Part shown: piece by piece, positions 11,290 through 23,400 of the stretch
Numbering within the stretch: position 1 is the first letter of the stretch
Layout of the letters: every line of letters starts with the position of its first letter
NCBI GenBank assembly: GCA_028751875.1
Contig: CM054151.1
Span: forward strand, 39,547,698 to 39,611,697
Length of the DNA: 64,000 bases
Direction of reading: 5' to 3'
Source of the DNA: Rapana venosa
Lineage: Eukaryota; Mollusca; Gastropoda; Neogastropoda; Muricidae
Notes under the pieces: model-generated
The model's input: the letters and a program-made list of their open reading frames with translations, nothing else
Databases searched by the model: none
Told to the model about the DNA's origin: nothing
Program-made: the position numbers and the translations under genes

Positions 11290-11585
11290 ATCCCGTGACC
11301 AATGGTGTCGGAGAGGAGCGAGGCATCAGAGCACCTCACATTTTTAAAAATTCTCCAGGACCAGCATATTGAGCGGCGCCCCCCTCCTCCACCCCTCGCT
11401 GCTGACTCCTAAAGCGAGGCAGATTCCATTTACAGCTGGGTGAACTGGGGAGTGTACTGGGGTGAAAAATGCCAAGCAGCAAACGGATTATGTACACCGC
11501 ATTACCTTTTTGTAACCACGCTCGACGCGCTTAACTTTGGCTGGGTAACAGCGAGTACTCGCCCACTGAGCTATCCCGTGCCTAC
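11290..11585 (-). mobile_element. tRNA-derived SINE, copy 1
   Basis: On the minus strand the head reads GGCACGGGATAGCTCAGTGG, which contains a good RNA polymerase III A box. The body includes GTCCCCAGTTCACCC-type sequence and ends in a segment with GAGGTCTCTGATGCCTCGCT in the best copies. Other copies lie at 13,270-13,505, 59,333-59,590 and 62,925-63,212. I cannot see a clear B box, so transcription competence is doubtful. It would depend on a LINE for mobility. Confidence 0.7.
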
Positions 11586-11599
11586 CTCTGAAAATAATC

Positions 11600-12000
11600 T
11601 CTTTAAAAAATGTATCAACGTTGATAAAACATGATAGCATGTTGTGGCCATATGGTATTTGGAACCTTGAAAACTCAGGGAGGAACAATGCGGTGGAAGT
11701 GTGAAATATTCGAGCCAAAGTAATTATTTCAAATATATTTTGTATGCGAAAAACATTCCCCAAAACAATCTACAAAGTCAGAAGGAACAATGCGTGCTAA
11801 ACTGGAAGTGGAACCATTTCCAGCAATTTAAAAATTGAAAATGTCTATTTTATGTGTGAAACACTATATTATCTTAAGAGTCACTACAAAGTCAGAGGAG
11901 ACCAATATGTGACCATACTATTAAAATAAAGAAATTATCCACAAATAACCCAGTTATAACCTTTGAAAACAGTATAGATAGACCTTCGGCAATTATGGGG
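11600..12000. repeat. Degenerate tandem repeat, approximately 100-115 bp, three units
   Basis: The phrase CTCAG/GTCAG followed by an AGGAACAATGCG-like phrase recurs at about 11,672, 11,773 and 11,887, each followed by GTGGAAGTG/GTGAAA and an AAATATGTCTAT-type stretch. The second composite copy shows the same anchors at about 63,298, 63,403 and 63,522. Confidence 0.55.
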
Positions 12001-12035
12001 GTTGAAATTCCTCGTTTCTATAACTCCCTTTCCTT

Positions 12036-12130
12036 TCTGCCCCCCGCCCCACCTCCATCACTCTTCTCTCTCTCTCCTCTCATCTCACTCTCTCTTCTTC
12101 CTCTCTTTCTCTCTCTCGTCTCTCTCAAAA
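12036..12130. repeat. C-run plus (CT)n tract
   Basis: Interrupted CT repeat following a C-rich run; the counterpart at 63,668-63,772 is much purer. Confidence 0.9.
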
Positions 12131-12151
12131 ATTTACAAAACCGCATACACA

Positions 12152-12245
12152 GACGGGGACTGGTTGTAAAAAAGCACACGAGTGCTTATTACCATGTTCA
12201 TCGATAAAAAAGAATATAATATATAGCGATAAAAGAAATAAATCT
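12152..12245 (+). repeat. Hairpin-family repeat, right half
   Basis: GGGGACTGG, then a poly-A and AAGCACACGAGTGCTTATT, followed by a TATCGATAAAA-like tail. It matches the right arms at 13,785-13,870 and 30,170-30,245, and follows a CT tract as they do. Confidence 0.6.
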
Positions 12246-12585
12246 CTCCATCTACTCCTGCAGTTACTCTTTTTAAACTAACAGCCCATCTCCCTGCCTT
12301 TATTTGTGTATCAGCCAAATCTCAAACTATTTCTTATCAACTTTCTGAGGAGCTGCCCGAAGTCAGAACGTGTCGGCTGTGGCCAGCGGCAGACCTTCCT
12401 GCATACAGAGTGACATAGCACAGGAGAATGGAACCAGGCAGCTACACATTCTAACCCACATAATACAAAACTGATTGATGATCTTGCCAGTTTCGTCATC
12501 AGACAACACTGCACTTTGTCCTCAATCTTAGATGATTCATAAAAGCACACCAGTCTCCTGCTAAACTTTTCACATCATTTCATTA
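12245..12585. other. Unassigned
   Basis: No coding, RNA or repeat signal recognised. Confidence 0.4.
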
Positions 12586-12587
12586 CC

Positions 12588-13197
12588 TCAGACAGAGAAT
12601 TTGACGGCAGATAAATTCAAAGAATTGATTATCTCACCAGAAATTGATGAGCAGATGAATTCAAAGATTGATTACTCAGACAGAAAATTGCGATAGCAGA
12701 TAATTCAAGATTTTTATTATCTCATCAGCGAAAACTGATGCAGATCAATTCAACACAACCAGAAGCTACTCACAGCATAAGCTACCTGTTTGTATGCTGC
12801 TATGCTGGTTATGTTTTCATTATGACATGCTTGTTTCCTGTTCAATTAAATGAATAAACTTTATTAAACCAAATTTTAAAAATTCATTACTCAGACTAGA
12901 GAAATAGAGTCAGATAACTTCAAATCTATTTATTTTCTCAGACAATTTTGATGCAGCTAAAGTTTCAGTATGTTATTATCTCAAAAGACAAATTCAATTC
13001 AGATAAATTCACAGATTGTATTATCTCAGACAGGAGAAATTGATGCAGATAAATTCAAAGATTTTCAATATCACGAACCACAAATTTCATTAAGATAAAT
13101 CCAAATAGTTTATTATGTCAGACAGAGAAATCAAGGCCGATAAGTTCACAGTTTTCATATATCAGTCAGAGAAATTGATGCAGATAATATTCAAAGA
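12588..13197. repeat. 46-48-bp degenerate minisatellite, about 11 units
   Basis: The unit approximates TATCTCAGACAGAGAAATTG followed by ATGCAGATAAATTCAAAGATT. Four units lie at 12,588-12,752 and about seven at 12,885-13,197, separated by about 130 bp of other sequence. Units differ by substitutions and short indels. There are no unique spacers, so it is not a CRISPR array. Confidence 0.8.
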
Positions 13198-13264
13198 CGG
13201 GTGTGTGTGTGTGTTGTGTGTGTGTGTGTGTGTTGTGTGTGTGTGGTGTGCGCGCGCGCGCGCG
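13198..13264. repeat. (GT)n followed by (GC)n
   Basis: Interrupted GT repeat ending in about seven GC units (13,250-13,264), an alternating purine-pyrimidine run that favours left-handed DNA in vitro. Confidence 0.95.
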
Positions 13265-13269
13265 TGAAA

Positions 13270-13505
13270 AAAGGTAAAGGTTGTCCCAATAACCACCATA
13301 TGGTCGTAGGGAGGCCAGGCATCAGAGACCCAACTTGCTGAGTAGAGCCAGCCATATTGAGGGCAGGCGCCCATCTCCACCCCTTTTGCTTTAACCATCC
13401 TCTTGACCCCAAACCGGAACAGGTACCCAGATTACAGCTGGGTGAACTGGGGGCCTGTACTGATGTCCAAGGTGATGCAAAAGTCACCCATCCAAGTGCA
13501 AGAGG
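13270..13505 (-). mobile_element. tRNA-derived SINE, copy 2, head missing
   Basis: Same body as the SINE at 62,925-63,212, including the AAAAAAGGTAAAGG end phrase (13,268 onwards), CAGGCATCAGAGACC and ACAGCTGGGTGAACTGGGG. The A-box end is not present near 13,505, so the copy is 5'-truncated. Confidence 0.65.
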
Positions 13506-13659
13506 TGTGACTTAGCATATAAGAAATCATTATAGCCTCTATATCTTCCAACACAAAAACCAAAAGCGCTTGCAAAACAACCTATTCTTACACATTCATA
13601 GCAACCAAATAGCAATGAAAAACTTAGATTAATCAAATTCAAATGTACACACCAGCATG

Positions 13660-13757
13660 CTTCTTCTCTCTCTCTCCCATCTCTCTCTCTCTCATCCACC
13701 AATAATCCTCTCTTACTCTCCAATTCTCTCCTGTCGCCTCTCTCTCTCTCTTCTCAT
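13660..13757. repeat. (CT)n tract, interrupted
   Basis: CT-rich microsatellite; a similar tract precedes the hairpin repeat at 30,080-30,130. Confidence 0.9.
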
Positions 13758-13762
13758 CTAAT

Positions 13763-13821
13763 ACTCAGTGCTTTTTACCTCCAGTCCCGACGGGCGGGAC
13801 TGATTAAAAAGCACATGAGTA
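13763..13821. repeat. Inverted repeat (hairpin family), copy 1
   Basis: Left arm CAGTGCTTTTTACCTCCAG and right arm CTGATTAAAAAGCACATGAG flank a short GTCCCGACGGGCGGGA core that can also pair. The arms are less perfect than those of the equivalent copy at 30,134-30,206. Confidence 0.65.
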
Positions 13822-14057
13822 ACTTATTCATCCAGGAAAAAAAAGAATTTGTCTCTATTACTTTACAATGGTTAGATGTTCTTTTTAGGACTTTAATTGG
13901 GGTTTCCCCCTCTTTATTGTGTGAGTGTATGCGGTAATTGCAATTATTTTTATTATCATGACATTCAAGTTGTAGGGTTATAATTAAAAAAGTGTTTGGT
14001 GTTGTTGCTCATGTTCTCTGTGATTATTTATATATTTAGTATAATACCCTGACACCA

Positions 14058-14101
14058 CACACACACACCCACACACACGCACAACACACAACACACACAC
14101 A

Positions 14102-14141
<40 letters not shown>

Positions 14142-14148
14142 TCACTCC
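14058..14148. repeat. (CA)n microsatellite
   Basis: Interrupted CA repeat ending in (CACT)n. The second copy is at 30,442-30,532. Sequence at 14,150-14,650 has no recognised feature apart from a short CA run at 14,357-14,367. Confidence 0.95.
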
Positions 14149-14649
14149 ATACTCTCCCTTCATGACCTGTATAGGTTTAGATTCTTCTTTTGTTTTGTTT
14201 CTTGTTTTTAATTGTTGTGATTTTGATGGGTTTTGTGTTTTATGTCTTTATATGACATATATTTGGAAACGTGGTATGATAAAAAAAATGACGTAGTTGA
14301 GGGTTGATAGTTGTACTGTTGTGGAAATATTAATTGGATATTTTATCTTTGAAATACACACACACACTCTTGTCTCAGTCTCATGTCTCTCTCACTATCT
14401 CTACCTTTTTTAGTTTGCTTATAGTTATGGTTGTTATCCTCTGATGAAGGATTATATTATTTTATATTTTCTATTACTTATTGGGACTTGTACCTCTGTA
14501 CTTTAAGTCTGAACGATTCCGTGCACCTTTTTCAATATGTTATTGTTATGTGTAACATGTATATGTTAACCATTTGACATGTGTAGATGGTTTATCTTAT
14601 GACGTATTAGTTTGGTTGTTATTGCTTTCTTGGTTTTGTTGTTGTTGTT

Positions 14650-14880
14650 GTTCTTCTTTTTTTTTTTTTCTCCACTTCTTTTTCTTCTTAGTTGGTTTGT
14701 TTTTTACTTTCTCTTTTGTTTTGTTTGTTTGTTTTGGTTGTGGGAATGTGTGCGGGGTGGGTTTTTTTTTTTTTTGGGGGGTTGGGGTGGTGGGGGGGTG
14801 GATATTTTTAGGGTTTTCTTTTATTAGTTTGCTTTCGGGTGGGGGGTGTGTGGGGGGTTTGTTGATGGCGGGGGGGGCAC
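14650..14880 (+). repeat. T- and G-run tract with G-quadruplex motif
   Basis: Poly-T (about 14,660-14,671 and 14,762-14,775) and G-runs. Four G-runs at 14,776-14,801 (GGGGGG, GGGG, GG and GGGGGGG with short loops) could form a G-quadruplex, with more G-runs at about 14,840-14,878. The 104-aa ORF and its antisense partner are translations of this tract. Second copy at 31,034-31,264. Confidence 0.75.
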
Positions 14881-14969
14881 TGCTTTGATAAAGGGTTATT
14901 TTCCCCATGTTTCCTACTGTGAGAGGGACTGTTATAAAGTGTTGTTATTATTAGTTGTTATACATAAGG

Positions 14970-15151
14970 CGCGGGACTAGATCTGTTAAAAAAAAAAAAG
15001 CACAAGTGTGCTCTAATTCATTATCTCGAAATAATAAAAGAATTTGTCATTGTCATTGTCATTCTATTGTCTCTCCTCTCTCTCTTCTCATCTCTCTTCT
15101 CTCTCTCTCTCTCTCTCTTCTCTCACATCACCACCCACACAACAACACAAC

Positions 15152-15182
<31 letters not shown>
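14970..15182 (+). repeat. Hairpin-family half copy plus (CT)n and (CA)n
   Basis: GCGGGACTAG, poly-A and GCACAAGTGTGCTCTAATTC resemble the right half of the hairpin family (14,970-15,060), followed by CT repeats (about 15,068-15,122) and CA repeats (15,150-15,178). Second copy at 31,354-31,566. Confidence 0.6.
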
Positions 15183-15183
<1 letters not shown>

Positions 15184-15975
15184 TTCAACATTTTCGCAGA
15201 GGTGAGGGGTATCGGCAGTTTGAAGGAAGAAGAGGAACGGTTTCCAAGATGGAACAGAGTTGAGGGAAAAGTCTAAAATTTTAGATCAATAAATATTTCA
15301 TTGATGCCTGGAATTTAACAGCAAACAGTGGATTATCCCCTCATCGATCATCGACTCAAAACTTGCGGCACGTTTTAGTTACAAACCTAGGCAACAATAT
15401 TGAATGCCGCTTTTCCCTATCTCTTTACTAAAACTGAAAGTCATACTAATTTATTTTTGTATTGGGTTAAGTTTTTAATTGTAAAAACTATAAAATTCAT
15501 GGGATTTATATTTGCTATAATGGTCCACAGAAAAAAAAAAAAGAGTTGAAGAGGGAGAAAGAAAATGGGGTAGGAGAGACCACACGCCTCCACCCGGGGC
15601 TGATTGAATGACACACAGCAAGGGTCGACAACTCAACACACAATAAGAGCGTCAATAGGCTTTGACAAATTCCTGAATAACGGGAGATTTCAATAGGTAG
15701 CGACTCTAGGGTGTCTTCCCGCCCCCGGAAAGAAATAGCTAGACATGTTTCCATTAACATTCGGTTCCCCAAGCGCAAGACTAGGTTTTTGTCAAATCAG
15801 CTACGGTATATTGCCAGTAACAGTGCAACGTCTCAGAGAACTCTAGGTTGTTAGAAACCGAAGCCATCAGACTCTTCGGTGTCTCTGTCATTTGGCAGTG
15901 TGAAGTTTGTGCATGGTGATGACATGCAGAGCCTTATTTCATTAAATAAAAGTTGTTTTGATGATTTTATCTTAC
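15183..15975. other. Unassigned single-copy-looking sequence
   Basis: Ordinary-looking genomic sequence with no recognised domain; a minus-strand ORF of 87 codons (15,515-15,778) resembles nothing I know. Second copy 16,384 bp downstream. Confidence 0.35.
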
Positions 15976-16098
15976 CTGTACCTTGCCCTTACGTTTGTTA
16001 GGTTCCAGAACAACCCTCTCACCATACCTAAATACAGGATCTGCGAGCTTTACAATGGAAGATAATGCATAACTGCCTTTTGGTGCTGCCTTGTGCCA
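15976..16098 (-). CDS. Candidate host-gene exon, 123 bp (41 codons), function unknown
   Basis: On the minus strand a pyrimidine-rich stretch ending CATTTTCGTTAG is followed by 41 open codons and then CAG with GTAAGA, matching consensus acceptor and donor sites. The reading begins WHKAAPKGSYALSS and ends VLEPNKRKGKVQ; length is a multiple of three, so the exon is symmetric. I do not recognise the protein. A possible upstream exon ends at about 16,200 with AAG followed by GTGAGC, but its phase does not match, which weakens the case. Repeated exactly at 32,360-32,482. Alternative: a chance ORF with fortuitous splice-like ends. Confidence 0.3.
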
Positions 16099-16454
16099 CT
16101 AACGAAAATGATGTGGTTCTAAAAATAGGAAACGGTCTGTCGAGTATCCCAAAAAAAGAATCACTCAGCATGACGAACCCCTGGTAAACTTGAGCTCACC
16201 TTAACATTCGTCTTTCCTCTCTTCCGTTGAAGCGTGTGGTTCTGCTGGGCTTTTCTTTGCTATAGGCTGTGGACGTCGGGCCGGTCTTAAATATTTTCAT
16301 TTCACGTCAGGTTATAGCCTTGACCGTTCTTTGGCTAGTTCCACCTGCTGTGGCTCTGAGAAGGATTTGTGTTTCAAGCTGCATAGCTAGTTTTGAATGG
16401 GGATTGAGTGGAGCCAATACTGCCTGAGTAGGAGACCAGGTGAGAGAGATGATC

Positions 16455-16690
16455 TTATTAACAACTTTACATCAACAACATATCAAGAACTCTTGATAAG
16501 AAATTATTCATTCAACAAATATACAAGAATAATACAAGAACTCCGCATTTTACCAAGTAGAACTTATCAAGAACTTATCAAGATACTTAAAACAAAGAAC
16601 ATATATTAGAACTCTGTCAAGAAAATAAAAAAAGTCCCCATCAACAACTTATCAACAACTCTTATCAACAACCCTTGTCAAGAACAACAA
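16455..16690. repeat. Degenerate short tandem repeat, ATCAACAACTT-like
   Basis: Phrases such as TATCAAGAACT, TATCAACAACT and TCAAGAACA recur about 12 times with irregular spacing. The second copy is at 32,839-33,074. Sequence at 16,690-17,256 shows nothing recognisable. Confidence 0.6.
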
Positions 16691-17256
16691 CAATTGTTTT
16701 ACACAAACTAGATTGATATAATATGACAAATGAATTGCGGACTACGAAATTTTTGTTGGTGCATTAACTGGTCTCTAGTCTAAGAGAAATAACAGTGAGA
16801 GAGAGTTACTGGATAAAGAAGGAAGAAAAGTTCTTTTCTGTCTCTCTTGCTGCTTGTATTAAAACAATCAGCAATACTTATAGGAACACAACTCAACAGA
16901 TTTTGAAACAGGTGCTTAGCCCAGTTCATCAACCACAAGAATTTATATAAGTTTTTTAATAGTCCAATGAATCTCTTTTGCGCAAGAATAGTGAAAAGCC
17001 CTAGGCATCCTGTTATGTTGAGTCTATATGCTAAAGCAACAAGTAGTTGTCTTTAATGAGGATTCTCTCAGAACGCTGATTGGACCTTTTAGCATATTAC
17101 CGTCTCCTAAGATCCTATTTTGCATTGAACGCTGGAGCACTTGGCGTGTGATATTTGATTACCTGGTTATTAGGGCATCTATGCCCTGCTCTCTTATAAG
17201 CACAGTAATGCTGCTAGTAAGACTTGATACATTACACAACATAATCTCAATTATGA

Positions 17257-17317
17257 CCCCCCCCCCACCTCCCCCCCCCCCCCCCGCACCCCCCCCCTCC
17301 CCTCCCCCCCACCCACA
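17257..17317. repeat. Poly-C tract
   Basis: Runs of up to about 17 C broken by single A, T or G. Second copy 33,641-33,701. Other C-runs in the block lie at 26,199-26,216 and 28,700-28,730. Confidence 0.95.
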
Positions 17318-17489
17318 CTCTTGTCTGTCCATCCCCTAGCCCGACTCAACCAACATAAAACAAAGGATGAGATGTCCAAAGAATCCATAAGAGCAACTCC
17401 CTTTCACAAAGTGACATCTGTAACAAAGAAAAGCTGGAGAGTTACGATAGAGCGTGCAACGCTTGCAATCTCGTATAATCCTACTGTAA

Positions 17490-20400
17490 ATCGACAATGC
17501 TAAAAAAAATCTACTCAACCACACTCCCAACAAACCTCACAACACAGTTGTTACCAAACTCACCCCTACATCAACACTCCACACCTCTCTCTCGTTCTCG
17601 ACGCTACTATCTCATACTCTAATACTTTCTCTCATTCCCACCCACGATTCCACTACTCTACATTCGACTTTTAGACGATTCCTTCAGTTCTCTAACTTTA
17701 TAGAGTTTAGTGGGCTTTTATAGCGAGCCTAATAGCAACCAGCTCAACGACAAAAGGAAACACGCATGTCGATAAGAACCAGCATAAGCCCTCTTAAAGA
17801 ACCAATCTGAGCACCACAGCTCCACAAACACATGGCACCAGATAAGATAGCTAATACACAATGGACCATCTAATACTCTAAGACAATAAAAATAATAAAT
17901 ACAAAAAAAAAAAAAAAAAGCTGGAGAACCTCGCCCTACTCGCCAAACTATCGCAATCAATATTGTATTTCAAATCGAGAAAATAAAATGATAGTTAGCA
18001 CATAATGAAATTCTCTTATTTCATTTCTCACTTGACTATATTACTACAGCCCTATCCAGTAACAGATGCTAAATATATGCAGTTTAATACAAAGAATGCC
18101 ATCCAATGTCTATTACTTCTGGTACTTACACATCGCCTAAGATCCTTTTTAACTGCGCTAGCTACTTAGAGGACCCAATAGGATTAACTAATGTATTTAG
18201 AGTGAAATTAGAGTTTTCTAATAAATGCCCACATGTGCCCAAGCTGTCACCCGTCTTGATGTTTTAAGGCACTCCTCGACTTTTTGCGCACCCAAGCGAA
18301 CGCTCAAGTCACACTGAGTTCGTTGGTCGTACCCTTGTATCAGATCAGCCACTCCATTGAACTCCTGACAATAGATACCTCATCCTTAAGCGTATAAGCA
18401 ACGTAGACTCCAATATCCATAGAGAATATAATTAGTGTCGACAATAATATGAAATTGTTATCTAGATTCTAGTGTGCTCTGAACATGCCGTTAGCTGGTG
18501 CTTGTAGTAGGTCTATACGCACTATTGTGCACAAGATTTTTAAAGCCAATACCAGGTGGCCTTTTACTCAGTGCAAATATAACAACCTTAACTTGACTTT
18601 TTCTAAATAATACTTACAAATATTATAACAGGTAAGCAAGATATTTGAAAAGGTAGTAAAGTCTCACTTACAAGAGACCATTCTGATATAAGAGCTTAAA
18701 AAAAATCTTGCATACGAAACTAACCATTTTAAAATCATGTCAGATCAGAGCTACCGAATGGCCCCAGAAATCATCTGTATATAGACAACGATACTTTGGC
18801 CCACTTCAGTTTTAGACATTTATTAACGATTGAATAACACTTCTTCTCTTTCGTGTATTCATTTTTATTAGCGTGTCATCGCTGCAAAAACAATTTTCTG
18901 ATTCGTTGTTCGGTCTTGGCCAATGAAACAATGATTTGCAAGAATTAACTACATCACATTGCTAGACAGGCAAACAATATATCTAACAACGCTTGAATCG
19001 AATTTCAACTAAATAGCACAACTACAGCTTTAACCGTATGACTATTGTATTATCACAATTCCCTCTTGAATCAAACTCCACGATACAAAAGCAATTAAAG
19101 ACGATCAGGTACAAGATTTATATGCTTTTTTAATTTTTATTATGTAGTTTCTCTTTTGTGGTACTCTATGTGACAATAGACTTAATACTTTCTTTAGAAA
19201 CAGTTCAGGTTTGGGCCAGTCTATTAAACAACACATGCTGCATCTTTTTCTTAACATAAGTAATTATATTAAAACAAATGTAGTTATTACAGATCTCCTG
19301 CATTAAAATCTCTATGAATTTCCTAATTACTGACTCACCACAAGGTTGCTATTCTGTAAAAGAGTACCATAGCGCTTCATCTGACAGCTATCTATTATAT
19401 ATGCTCGAAGCTATAGCCCTTAGCCCTTAGGGAGTAAAGCTTTCCGATCCGAAACATAAGTTGCAGCCCATCCTTAATTAAATAATCGATTCCCGCGCCC
19501 CATCATATATGTTGTATTTTACTTCTTAACCTTAAAAATATCCACTACGCACTAATATTTCAGCCATGAACGATACCATTTATGTATGTAAAAGAGTTCA
19601 AATTTAGTTAGGACCTCACGCATATTTCTAATTCAAGATTAGCTTACTAAAGCAATGCGTAATAAGTAGCAATAATAAAGATAGTCCTTTCCTAATACCA
19701 AGTCTAACCACAGGATTCATAACAAACGCATTAACTATGGCATTGTAACAAGGTTTTGATAACAAGACTTACCATCTCAGTTCCAGCTCCAAGAATTAAA
19801 CCGACTTCATTGCTTAATGCAATATCAGCTTTACCACAAGCGACAAGCACTTTCATTAAACGAAGCCCTGCAAATCAATTAGAATACCCTCTCAGACAAA
19901 ACCTGAATACATTAATATTACATTATTTCCTGAGTAGGTATAGTACAAAGACTATGTGCCCTGATCTACTAAATGTTTTGTAATAGAGCCAATATTCAAT
20001 ACATAATATGAAACTCATTCATGCAGATATACTAAACGCCCACAGGGTTTTTTTCAAACTCCATCAAACATCAATACATTTAAAAACTAAGTATATACTG
20101 CATGCACATCACAGAAATCTAAAAATCACCTCACTGTATCAGCCAAAGCACAGACTAAACTATCCTATATAACTCTACTACTACTCCTTTGCGAGATAAA
20201 CTTGCTTTATTTCCAGAGATATCATATCATTGTGCTATGTCCTGTTGTAGAATTGCTTGAATTAAGCAGTCTTATGTACAGTACCAAACAAGTACTATTA
20301 GCATCCCCCCCATGCTCCCCCTTCTATGGGGAATATTCATGCTTAAATAGAGTAACACTCTAATGAAGAATAATTCAACAAAAAGTTGCTGAGATGTCAC

Positions 20401-23400
20401 GTTATATACACACTATACTCTAATTATAAATTAATTCAATTGTACTCATTTTCCCTGCATCTCTACTAGGTATGCTTGTTTGCTTAATTATTTAACATCA
20501 TAACATTCTCAGCTAAGAGAGCATGGAGTCCAACCTGGCAGCTCTTCTTCTAGCTGTATTAGCCACACAATTCTTTAACTTTTCTCTGAACTAACCACAT
20601 GTGTACCATGTAACTCTCAATTTCTGTCTCAGTTATAGGTCATAGCGGTACCTATAAACGCCTCATTCTAACTCAGATGAATGTAATTAATGTAGGCATT
20701 CCTTGTTCTAAATGGCTCTCTCTTACAATTTCTTATCATATGCTTATTACTGTCCTACTACAATAATTCTATATTACGCAGAATTTGAACATTTTTTGAT
20801 AATCATCTGAAACGCTTGATCAGATTGGAAAAGCTAATCCTCGCTAAATCTATCCATTATCTAAAATCTATCAACTCCCATAGTAAAATAACATAATTTA
20901 GTCTAATCAGAGATAAAGCTACAATTTTTCCTCTACTCTTACGTTTTTGGCATGTCTACTCATAGGTATTTACTCATAATCTATCTTTTTCTTGCTCCCT
21001 TCACCAATAAGTTCTGTTCTATGAATCGTCCAGCTATACTCTTTAGTAGAAATAGTTCAGTATGGAGTAATAGCATAAATTGTTCATCCAACTTACAAGA
21101 TTAGTAATTTTTGATTCTAACGAGTATATAAACTATATTCCATTTGACGTTTCTGAAGTCCAACTAAATTGTATTCGTAGCCTCGCCCTCTATTTAAATA
21201 ATAACCATGCCATTAACTAATATAGACTCCTATATAATCATTTACATTTACCTTTATAGTTCTATTTGTGTACCAAGTGCGGAAGTTTTCCAAAACTCTT
21301 CAATTTTTGGAATGCATAGTCTACCGCATCATTAATTATTACCCAATTCTTACAATATTTTATTACACCTGTGAAGATATAATAACTCAACACGCTTTTG
21401 ATGTCCTGCCCTGCACATCAATGCTCCCCTATTTACTTTCTCTAACCACAGTTGTGTTGTTTACTTTACTGGAAGCTTCTCATCAGACAAAGGTTGATTT
21501 TTGCATGCAATGAGTCTTACTTCTTATTGTCATACATACTCGCCATATTTATGCTGTTACTGAGGCCTTTTTTCTTGTCATGGCATGCAATATCATCTCT
21601 ACCTCTCAAATGATGCTTGGCACGATTCTCTTTAGTCATTTAGTTTATTCTGATTGAAACCAAAACATGTTTTCGCAATGTCTTATGTTATATACTTTTG
21701 CATACCCCTTACTATGCATTTTTTTTCTTGACCTAAACGAATACCTTTACTGACACTTTATTTAATTATAAAACAACCTGCCTGCTATATCTGAGACTTT
21801 GATATCTTACTCTTATTGCAAATACGCCAACAATTATTCTATATTTGCGATTTCATTATCTATACACTAATCATTAACTTTTTTTTTTATAATCCCTTTG
21901 TTGTATCTGTTATACGATATGCATAGTTGGATCTGCTACTTTATGATTATACTCGATCTAAAGAGTGCTTAACAAATTACCATTGGACATTCAATGATCT
22001 CCATTTTAGAAGCATTTCTCTACTCGTTACCGTCACTAACAATGGGTATTTTTTCTATTCTGCATTTTGAATTTTCCTAATGATTACGGGATAAGCTGAG
22101 TTCATTATAGTCCGACAGAAAGAATGTCCTAGATGTTCTTGGTTGTAACGATAAGACTCCATATATTACCTATCCGAGTCAAAGTAGATAAATTAAACTG
22201 TTTATAAGACGCTTATTGTACTATAGTCTGTAATACATCTGACATAGAAACCATTCTCAACCCCAAGCATCCAAACACTGCTTTGACTAGTACTTACAAC
22301 AGGCATACTACACTAGATACCATATATGCTAATTATCATGTGCTATTTTTGTACAATCAGTTCATTATACTATGCCATCTCTACTCACTTACTTATACAT
22401 GATGCACTCAATTTACTAAGTCATTACTGTCTATAGCAAATATCCTCCTTGACAATAACTGTTTCTCCCTACTAAGTCTCATGATAGCCTATATAGGCTT
22501 TTGTTGATTTATGTTAAGCTTATCTATTATATGCGCTTACCTTCGATTTTTCCCTTGTAGTGTGGACTAAGATCTTTAACATTTTTCTATTTAGTAGTGG
22601 ACTTCTTATCATAACTAAACATATGGTTTTTCTCACATTTGTTTTTTGTTTTCTTTACTTCCTATATATGCAATGCTACTTTGTTCATAGGAGTATTTGT
22701 ATAGTACAAATTCATCTTTGATACTGATTTTTTGCATTGATTCGGTTTGCGATTTTAATTTCATGTTGTCAAGATTTCAGATCGTTTCTTCCTTTAATAT
22801 GATGTTCAATGGTATTCTAGTGTCAATCTGCTCATTGCCTTTGTCTACACTACAATGATTCTCGATCTTAGATGTTGACTAGACGCTCCTTTTTAACTGC
22901 TAGATATATAAACCATGCCTTTAGGTTATATGTATACTCTCTGATATAATGCATGGTTCACTGTATGTGGATCAAATCATAATAACTTGAACTAGCACTT
23001 TTAAGCTTCAATTAAGTTTTGCTAACAAAGCTTTTGGTGGTTACATTCTTTATTTAGGATGTTAGGTTTTAGAGCCTTATTACTATTGCCATAGCCTATA
23101 TGGGTAGTCATTAAGTCATTCTAGTAAGCAATTAGCATCATTGTTGTTTCATCTAGCGTGAGATGACTATCTAGACTAAAAATAACTATCTTCTACAAGC
23201 CATGAACACAACTCTATGGGTAGTTTTCGCCCCCATTCCCGACATGGCATCTACATTCCATATTTCTTTCTAGTATGCGACTCCTAATCGATAACCTTTC
23301 TATCTTGTTGTCAACATCAAATCAACAGCCAATAATAAGTGTATCATTTTTTTCTTAAACTATTCTGAAAGCTTTTCCGTTTCCCAGATATTCCAACTGG

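Larger units (their letters stand above)
10920..12130. repeat. Composite dispersed repeat, copy 1
   Basis: This whole stretch has a diverged but colinear counterpart at 62,560-63,780. Order on the plus strand: RNase H remnant (coding on minus), minus-strand tRNA-SINE, a short tandem repeat of about 110 bp, then a C-run and CT tract. The junction between RNase H and SINE (GAATCAATACCAAAAAATGT) is the same in both copies, which shows common descent and not independent insertion. Many small indels separate the two. Confidence 0.8.

Noticed and set aside
11290..11585. tRNA gene on the minus strand
   Set aside because: Only the A-box part is tRNA-like, and the same sequence occurs as a dispersed SINE.
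12588..13197. CRISPR-like array
   Set aside because: The repeats are contiguous and degenerate with no unique spacers, and the context is animal DNA.
14574..14908. Overlapping sense and antisense ORFs of about 103 codons (and copies at 30,958-31,292)
   Set aside because: Composed of Phe/Gly or Lys/Pro/Gln runs from T- and G-homopolymers; low-complexity artefacts.
16455..16690. Regularly spaced repeat array (possible CRISPR or protein-binding array)
   Set aside because: Units of about 10-12 bp have irregular spacing and look like decayed simple sequence.
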